A stretch of 64,000 nucleotides of DNA from assembly GCA_045542735.1 (NCBI GenBank), contig JAZQLQ010000012.1:1-64000 (forward strand). Reading direction: 5' to 3'. The translations under genes and the position numbers were made by a program. This document shows positions 58,826 to 64,000 of this stretch, one piece after another (within the stretch, counting starts at the first letter, position 1; every line of letters starts with the position of its first letter). The notes under the pieces were generated by a model. The model had not been told where the DNA came from. It worked only from the letters and a program-made list of their open reading frames with translations, and ran no database searches. Origin of the DNA: UBA2882 sp045542735. Its GTDB lineage: Bacteria; Bacillota; Clostridia; Lachnospirales; Lachnospiraceae.

Positions 58826-59287
58826 ATGAAAAAAATTATGTTATATATATCATTGGCGATGTCTGTATTGTACATTATGGCAGTGGGCATAACTGTTGTG
58901 GCACAGGATAGTATAAAAGTGCAATATGGCATACAAATGGAGACGCCCTTTATTATACCTGCGGAAGATTTGATTACAAGTGGTGTGTTGACAGCTATTA
59001 CCATAGTGTTTGCTGTACTTTTAATGAGAGTAGGAAATGCGCCAAGAGCAACTGTAGAAATTGTGACTTTGATTGTACTTGTGGTGGCTTTGGTAGGTAC
59101 ACCGTTTTTGGAGAACATTGCAGCTGTCATATGGAATGCGCATTATGCGGCGCAAGGAACTGCACAATTAGCGACTTATTCTGTGATTCGTTCGTCTATG
59201 GGATGGTGTAAACCTATATTAACTTTTGCACAACTATTGTTGATCATATTTGCAGCAATTTCATTGGGGAGGAAAGAAAGAGTATGA
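58826..59287 (+). CDS. Four-helix membrane protein, function unknown
   Basis: A 153-residue membrane protein with hydrophobic segments at about residues 4-25, 50-67, 77-97 and 128-147. The start follows AGAGGAGG. It overlaps the rhomboid gene by four bases (ATGA type), so the two are translationally coupled and may interact. No family recognised. Confidence 0.7.
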   Translation: MKKIMLYISLAMSVLYIMAVGITVVAQDSIKVQYGIQMETPFIIPAEDLITSGVLTAITIVFAVLLMRVGNAPRATVEIVTLIVLVVALVGTPFLENIAAVIWNAHYAAQGTAQLATYSVIRSSMGWCKPILTFAQLLLIIFAAISLGRKERV

Positions 59288-59865
59288 AAAACGCACTAAA
59301 GAAAATAGATTATAATTCACCGGTAGTATTAAGTTTTGCTTTTATTTCATTTATTGTATTGATTCTGGGATTTATCACAAATGATTGGACTACAAGAGCA
59401 TTCTTCTCTGTGTATCGGTCATCGTTGACAGATTTGTTTGGCTATGTACGCTTATTTGGTCATGTATTGGGCCATGCCAATTTATCCCATTACGTGAACA
59501 ATATGATGATGCTTTTGTTGATTGGTCCCATGCTGGAAGAAAAATACGGCAGCAAGTTGTTATTGGAGATGATTTTAATCACAGCTTTTGTGACCGGCGT
59601 ATTAAATAATCTGTTGTTCCCCACCGGCTTGTTGGGAGCCAGTGGTATTGTGTTTATGATGATTATTTTATCATCCGTTACCAGTGTAAAAGAAGGTAAG
59701 ATTCCCCTTACTTTAATTGTGGTAGTGATTCTTTATCTTGGTGATCAGATTATGGCAGGTGTATTATCAAGAGATAACATTTCCCAGTTGACTCATATTA
59801 TTGGCGGTGTATGTGGCGGCATCTTTGGTATGTGGATTGGCAGAGATCCTTCGTTGAAAGATTGA
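59284..59865 (+). CDS. Rhomboid-family intramembrane serine protease
   Basis: A 193-residue six-helix membrane protease. Diagnostic motifs are HANLSHYVNNMMMLLLIGPM (near residue 60; family HANxxHLxxNM), the nucleophile Ser in LLGASGIVFMMI (near residue 122) and the second catalytic residue in THIIGGVCGGIFG (near 171). It cleaves other membrane proteins within the bilayer; no substrate is evident. It is coupled to the upstream small membrane protein gene. Confidence 0.88.
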   Translation: MKNALKKIDYNSPVVLSFAFISFIVLILGFITNDWTTRAFFSVYRSSLTDLFGYVRLFGHVLGHANLSHYVNNMMMLLLIGPMLEEKYGSKLLLEMILITAFVTGVLNNLLFPTGLLGASGIVFMMIILSSVTSVKEGKIPLTLIVVVILYLGDQIMAGVLSRDNISQLTHIIGGVCGGIFGMWIGRDPSLKD

Positions 59866-59910
59866 TCGCCATAAGCTATGAAGTATCAGACAACAAGGAA
59901 GTGGACAACA

Positions 59911-60399
59911 ATGGCAAAACAAAAAGAAGTTAAGACCAATGCCATGCGCATATTGGAACGGATGAAAATTGCATATAACCATCAAGCTTATGAATGTGAT
60001 GAATTTATTGATGGGATTCAGACGGCAGACCATTTGGGTCTGCCTCATGAGAAGGTTTATAAGACGTTGGTGACTTTGGGCAGTAGCAAGCAGTACTTTG
60101 TATTTGTGATTCCCATTGAGGCGGAATTGGATATGAAAAAAGCAGCCAAAGCTGTTTCAGAAAAATCGGTTGCTATGATTCCTGTAAAGGATATTACGGC
60201 TGTAACCGGGTATGTGAGAGGCGGCTGTACTGCTATCGGGATGAAAAAGCAGTACAAGACCGTTATTAGCGAGACAGCCAAGGAATTGGAGCATATGTAT
60301 GTCAGTGGTGGCAAGATTGGTTGTCAGATTGAGCTTGCGCCTGAGGATTTGCGCAAGGCAAGCAATGCAGTGTATGGGGATATTATTGACATAAGATGA
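59911..60399 (+). CDS. Cys-tRNA(Pro)/Cys-tRNA(Cys) deacylase, YbaK type
   Basis: YbaK-type enzymes clear Cys mischarged on tRNA(Pro). The 162-residue protein has TNAMRILERMKIAYNHQAYE at the start, VYKTLVTLGSSKQYFVFVIP (near residue 50), KKAAKAVSEKSVAMIPVKD and the loop GYVRGGCTAIGMKKQYKTVI with the GxxGG-type motif of the family. ATG 59911 follows AAGGAAGTGG; an in-frame ATG at 59878 would leave that Shine-Dalgarno inside the gene. Confidence 0.92.
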   Translation: MAKQKEVKTNAMRILERMKIAYNHQAYECDEFIDGIQTADHLGLPHEKVYKTLVTLGSSKQYFVFVIPIEAELDMKKAAKAVSEKSVAMIPVKDITAVTGYVRGGCTAIGMKKQYKTVISETAKELEHMYVSGGKIGCQIELAPEDLRKASNAVYGDIIDIR

Positions 60400-60427
60400 T
60401 TTTGACAGAAGATGAGAGTGATAAAAA

Positions 60428-61864
60428 GTGGTTTTTTCCAGTATTGAATTTTTATTGGGATTTCTTCCCATATTTTTAGTACTATATTATGTGACTCCTG
60501 CAAATTTCAAAAACTTTGTTTTATTTGCAGGGAGTTTATTTTTTTACGCCTATGGAGAGCCAAAGTATGTGTTATTACTTTGTGTGTCTATGATTATGAA
60601 CTATTTTTGCGGCCGGATGCTGGAGTCTCGCATTAAAGTCAGCAAAAAACGCAAACAAAAGCAAAAAGAGATTATTAAGCGGAAAAAAGCGGAGTTATCC
60701 CGTAAGCTGATGTTTATTGGGACAGTAGCACTGAATGTTGCGGTGCTGGCGGTGTTTAAATGGGCACCGGATGGAATGGGCTTGCCCTTAGGTGTCAGCT
60801 TTTATACTTTTCAGGTGATTTCCTATTTGGCAGATGTGTACCGCGGTGAAATCCGCGCAGAACGTTCTTTCTTAAAGTTGGGAACTTATATTTGCATGTT
60901 TCCACAGTTGGTGGCAGGACCTATTGTACATTATGAAGAGGTATCAAAGGTGTTGGAGCGGCCGAGAGTCACAGCTAAGCAGTTTGACAGTGGGTTAAAG
61001 ACCTTTGTATGGGGCCTGGTGATGAAGGTGCTCCTTGCAGACCGCTTATCGATTTTATGGCATGAGCTTGCGACTACCGGTTATATCAGTATTTCCACAT
61101 CTTTGGCATGGATGGGTGCAATCTCTTATTCTATGCAGATTTATTTTGATTTTTATGGTTATTCCCTAATGGCAATTGGTCTGGGGAGAATGTTGGGTTA
61201 TGAGCTTCCTATAAACTTCCGGACGCCTTATATGGCAACGAGTATCCGTGATTTTTATCGCAGATGGCATATGACCTTGGGACGCTGGTTTACCAAGTAT
61301 GTATATATCCCCTTGGGAGGAAGCAAAAAGGGAATGCTTCGTACACTTGCGAATCTGTTGTTTGTCTGGGTGTTGACTTCCTTATGGCACGGAATGAATA
61401 TGAATTTTTTGCTTTGGGGCATGGTGTTGTGTGCATTGATTATGCTTGAGAAGTTGATTACCAAGGTAACTATGGGGCAGGAAGAGATAAGTACATCCAA
61501 CGGTTCCATATTTTTTGTGACTTGTAAAAAAATTGTGGGTCATGTTTATGTCTTATTGGTGATTCCGGTGACATGGATGTGTTTTGCTATCAGTAAAACG
61601 GATGAGCTTTTTGTTTATCTTGGCAGAATGTTTGGTTTGGTAGAAGGAACCAATGTGAATTCTTTGATATTGGATGAAAAATGGGAAAAATACGGAGTGC
61701 TGATGCTTGTTGCGGCATTTATGTGCACACCCGTTGCGGATAAAGTGTTTGCAAAATGGAAAGACCGCATACCGGGAATGCTTGTATTGGTTGTCCTATT
61801 TTGGATGTGCGTCTGGTATTTGATTACTATGGGAAATAATCCCTTCATGTATTTTAGATTTTAG
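60428..61864 (+). CDS. MBOAT-family O-acyltransferase (AlgI/DltB-like)
   Basis: A 478-residue polytopic membrane acyltransferase with about ten hydrophobic segments. AlgI-type signatures are visible: LPLGVSFYTFQVISYLADVY (near residue 118), FPQLVAGPIVHYEEV (near 160), NFRTPYMATSIRDFYRRWHM (near 265) and the catalytic His in LTSLWHGMNMNFLLWG (near 320). MBOAT proteins pass acyl groups across the membrane to extracellular polymers. The start is GTG 60428. The SGNH gene 18 bases downstream is the likely partner that transfers acetyl to a cell-surface glycan. Confidence 0.93.
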   Translation: MVFSSIEFLLGFLPIFLVLYYVTPANFKNFVLFAGSLFFYAYGEPKYVLLLCVSMIMNYFCGRMLESRIKVSKKRKQKQKEIIKRKKAELSRKLMFIGTVALNVAVLAVFKWAPDGMGLPLGVSFYTFQVISYLADVYRGEIRAERSFLKLGTYICMFPQLVAGPIVHYEEVSKVLERPRVTAKQFDSGLKTFVWGLVMKVLLADRLSILWHELATTGYISISTSLAWMGAISYSMQIYFDFYGYSLMAIGLGRMLGYELPINFRTPYMATSIRDFYRRWHMTLGRWFTKYVYIPLGGSKKGMLRTLANLLFVWVLTSLWHGMNMNFLLWGMVLCALIMLEKLITKVTMGQEEISTSNGSIFFVTCKKIVGHVYVLLVIPVTWMCFAISKTDELFVYLGRMFGLVEGTNVNSLILDEKWEKYGVLMLVAAFMCTPVADKVFAKWKDRIPGMLVLVVLFWMCVWYLITMGNNPFMYFRF

Positions 61865-61881
61865 AGAGGCAATGATGCTTT

Positions 61882-62721
61882 GTGAATAGATATAAAAATT
61901 ATATATTTGTCTGTCTGTTACTTCTTGGCGGTCTGGTCTTTTTTGCATATGAAGATGCATGGAAGCGCTATCAGGATCGTATGCAGGAAGCGTGGGAAGA
62001 AAATGTGGAGATTTGGGCTGAATCCGTCTCGGATAACCACATGACAAATGTGTCAGAAAATGATTTAACAATTGATGATACCTTGAGCGGCAATGAAATA
62101 AAGTTGGATGAGAAAGAAGTTGTTTATACAACGGTAGATGAAAGCTATTTTGATGATGCGGTATTTATCGGCGATTCCCGCACTGTAGGCTTATATGATT
62201 ATGCCGGTCTTGAGAATACAGATTTTTTTGCATCTTCAGGATTGACAATTTACAAATTGTTTGAGGAACCGGATGGTAAATTTAAAGACGGAAATTGGAC
62301 AGAAAATATTGAAACTTCCTTACAGAAAAAACAGTACAAAAAGATATATTTGATGATTGGTATCAATGAGATGGGTACCGGTGATGTAGATTATTTTATT
62401 GAACATTATAAAGCTGCGGTGGCACGAATCCATGAACTGCAACCGGATGCCATAATCTATCTCCAGGGAATTATGCATGTGACAACAGAGCGTTCTGAGG
62501 AAGGCGATTATATCAACAACGAGGGTATTCGGGCGCGAAATGAATGCATTGCAGAATTGGCAGATAATGAGAAGATTTTTTATTTGGATGTCAATAGTGT
62601 AGTCTGTGATGAGAGCGGTGGATTAAATCCGGAATATACCTTTGATGGCGTTCACTTATATGCACAGCATATCCATCTTTGGACGGAGTATCTGATGGAG
62701 CATGCCATAAAGGTTGAATAA
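61882..62721 (+). CDS. Membrane-anchored SGNH/GDSL hydrolase-type O-acyltransferase
   Basis: A 279-residue protein with an N-terminal membrane helix (NYIFVCLLLLGGLVFFAYED) and an SGNH domain outside. Block I is FIGDSRTVGLYDYAG (near residue 95), block III GINEMGTGD (near 153) and block V DGVHLY (near 253), giving a Ser-Asp-His triad. The GTG start at 61882 follows GAGAGGC; an ATG just upstream is out of frame and stops at once. Paired with the MBOAT gene it resembles PatA/PatB or DltB/DltD-like O-acetylation systems. Confidence 0.88.
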   Translation: MNRYKNYIFVCLLLLGGLVFFAYEDAWKRYQDRMQEAWEENVEIWAESVSDNHMTNVSENDLTIDDTLSGNEIKLDEKEVVYTTVDESYFDDAVFIGDSRTVGLYDYAGLENTDFFASSGLTIYKLFEEPDGKFKDGNWTENIETSLQKKQYKKIYLMIGINEMGTGDVDYFIEHYKAAVARIHELQPDAIIYLQGIMHVTTERSEEGDYINNEGIRARNECIAELADNEKIFYLDVNSVVCDESGGLNPEYTFDGVHLYAQHIHLWTEYLMEHAIKVE

Positions 62722-62786
62722 TGCAATGGTATAAGAATAATTTGTAAAGGTCTGTTTATACTAATCTCCAAAATGGAGGTGGTAAG

Positions 62787-63017
62787 ATGGATATCAATGT
62801 AAATCAAAATACAAGTCTGCGTACTGTCAATGAAGGAATCGGAGCCAGCATTCGCGACCAGTTTGAGTCAGATGCAGAGCAGGAAAAGATGATGCAGAGC
62901 TTGTCGGATAAACTGATGGAAATGGGCAGACAAGAGGATGCACAAAGAGCCATCTGCGATGAAGATTACAGAATGGCCCTTTTAGATGAATTTCATATTT
63001 CAAGTAAAGCAGATTAA
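62787..63017 (+). CDS. Small acidic protein, function unknown
   Basis: A 76-residue soluble, mostly helical protein (FESDAEQEKMMQSLSDKLME and EDYRMALLDEFHISS). The ATG follows TGGAGGTGG. It is convergent with the lipase-like gene; their stop codons overlap by four bases. No family recognised. Confidence 0.7.
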   Translation: MDINVNQNTSLRTVNEGIGASIRDQFESDAEQEKMMQSLSDKLMEMGRQEDAQRAICDEDYRMALLDEFHISSKAD

Positions 63018-64000
63018 AAGTCTTTTTGTTTTAACTCTGCAACAATATCATAGAACACGTGAAGCACGTCGAATCCCTTGATGTCTTCGCGCTTTAAATC
63101 AATCATGTCACCGTGGGAAATACCGCGGTGATATTTGTTTGAAAGAATACCATTAAATTCGCCCCATTCCATACTGGACACATCTACCAGGCCGTCGTTG
63201 AGTTTGCCCTTGCAGGTGCACATGAGTAAATAAGGGATTGCCAATAAGGAATCACTAAAACAGGATTTCATATAGGAACCAAAACTCTGGTAATATACCC
63301 CGGGAACATTGGGATTATCAATGTTAAACTGCTTGCAAAATTCCGGGTCAAGTTCCTGACTGGAAGTATAGCTGTCAGGTGCATCATCACCGGCTACGGC
63401 GAAGCATGCGTTAATGCATTTGGTGATAAAACGGAATATACTATCAGGTAACTTTTTAAGTAAGGTAATCAACTCCGAACCATGATGAGGGGTATTGATG
63501 GTAGTAAGTGAAGCCACCTTGTCTCCATAGCCCATGGTGGAAATCAGATAACGGCAATCCAGACCTCCTTTGGAGTGGGCAATCAGGTTGACCTTATCGC
63601 AGTCATTTTCTTCCAGTACTTTATCAATGGTCTCGGCAATAATGGCAGCGTTGCTTTTTAAATCACTCCATGCTTTTTGATGACCATAATATACCTTTGC
63701 CCCATGCATCTTTAAGATTAAGGGGATGCGTCCCCAATAGTTAAAGTATCGTAAATCCCTAAAACCAATGCCATGAACCATGACCAAAGGATATCGGGTT
63801 GCGCAACTGTCATTCTTACCGGTAAATATTTCCAAATCCCTGCGGCTGACGGCAACTAAGTATTCATCCTTGGCGTCCTTACACAAAATGTGTGCCAGAT
63901 AAAGCTGGACAAAGGGAACCCACATAAAGAGCAGAATGATAATTCTCTTAAAAATCCCCAGATTGCGGGAAGCAAAGAAGATACGAAGGCATCCATTGAT
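63014..64000 (-). CDS. Lipase/esterase-like alpha/beta hydrolase, 5' end outside the window
   Basis: An alpha/beta hydrolase truncated by the window edge. From the first ATG seen at 63925 it has 303 residues, but the frame stays open to position 64000 and reads IFFASRNLGIFKRIIILLF before that Met, a membrane-segment-like stretch, so the true start lies beyond. The oxyanion region is LVMVHGIGFRD, the nucleophile elbow LIAHSKGGLDCRYL (Ser in AHSKG), with an Asp in DGLVDVSS and a His in GISHGDMID. It resembles triacylglycerol lipase-like proteins; the substrate is unknown. Confidence 0.82.
   Translation of the reverse strand: MNGCLRIFFASRNLGIFKRIIILLFMWVPFVQLYLAHILCKDAKDEYLVAVSRRDLEIFTGKNDSCATRYPLVMVHGIGFRDLRYFNYWGRIPLILKMHGAKVYYGHQKAWSDLKSNAAIIAETIDKVLEENDCDKVNLIAHSKGGLDCRYLISTMGYGDKVASLTTINTPHHGSELITLLKKLPDSIFRFITKCINACFAVAGDDAPDSYTSSQELDPEFCKQFNIDNPNVPGVYYQSFGSYMKSCFSDSLLAIPYLLMCTCKGKLNDGLVDVSSMEWGEFNGILSNKYHRGISHGDMIDLKREDIKGFDVLHVFYDIVAELKQKDF

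Noticed and set aside
1..64000. CRISPR array, tRNA or rRNA genes, prophage
   Set aside because: I saw no regularly spaced repeats, no tRNA cloverleaf or rRNA signature sequence and no phage structural genes. Reading was by eye, so a weak tRNA-like sequence could be missed.

Overview
The window looks like a chromosomal segment of an anaerobic, low-to-mid GC, Gram-positive butyrate producer of the Lachnospiraceae (Clostridia). This rests on the clostridial order of the ribosomal super-operon (spc/alpha genes, then ecfA1-ecfA2-ecfT-truA-rplM-rpsI), a full thl-crt-hbd-bcd-etfB-etfA butyrate operon, a PPi-dependent phosphofructokinase, purine-rich Shine-Dalgarno sites (GGAGG) before nearly every gene, and many small proteins typical of that family. 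Names are assigned from motif reading only; no database search was run.

Layout. 1-8.5 kb: distal spc operon and alpha operon (rplR, rpsE, rpmD, rplO, secY, adk, map, a KOW protein, infA, rpmJ, rpsM, rpsK, rpsD, rpoA, rplQ), with an internal promoter before rpmJ and a densely structured 240-nt RNA before rpsM. 8.6-10.4 kb: three accessory genes. 10.4-16.7 kb: energy-coupling factor module, truA, a secreted beta-helix-type lipoprotein, then rplM-rpsI behind a consensus promoter and an L13-leader-like region. 16.7-20.5 kb: an AT-rich two-gene restriction-modification system (nuclease-methylase fusion plus specificity subunit) whose promoter carries a LexA/SOS-type box. 20.5-22.8 kb: a small gene, a structured intergenic element and pfp. 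22.9-34.5 kb: mixed housekeeping and accessory genes (DUF5714 and ArsC-like pair, MATE pump, a PurF-like enzyme without its catalytic cysteine, EamA, LysM-GH18, VanZ, a GntR-ABC module, a PdaC-like secreted protein, an NSS transporter). 34.6-41.4 kb: glycine riboswitch plus amino-acid symporter, then an ECF sigma/anti-sigma/transglutaminase cell-surface module. 41.4-48.2 kb: DHH phosphoesterase, AI-2E family protein, SDR reductase, an NlpC/P60 wall hydrolase with a WalR-type box, a DnaA-box cluster, hpf and an M23 peptidase. 48.2-54.5 kb: butyrate operon. 54.7-64 kb: Rpn-type nuclease, secreted/membrane proteins, rhomboid protease, YbaK deacylase, an MBOAT-SGNH O-acylation pair and a lipase-like gene cut by the window edge.

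How it works together: the first 16.7 kb is translation, secretion and transcription machinery. The butyrate operon turns two acetyl-CoA into butyryl-CoA with an electron-bifurcating Bcd-Etf complex. Several modules in between act on the cell envelope.

The most interesting observations are the LexA-type box inside the RM promoter, a four-box DnaA cluster far from any recognisable oriC genes, the PurF-like protein with a degenerate glutaminase site, the structured RNA elements before rpsM and between pfp and its neighbour, a repeated TTCTACC/GGGTAGAA array before ecfA1, and an internal terminator between thl and crt.
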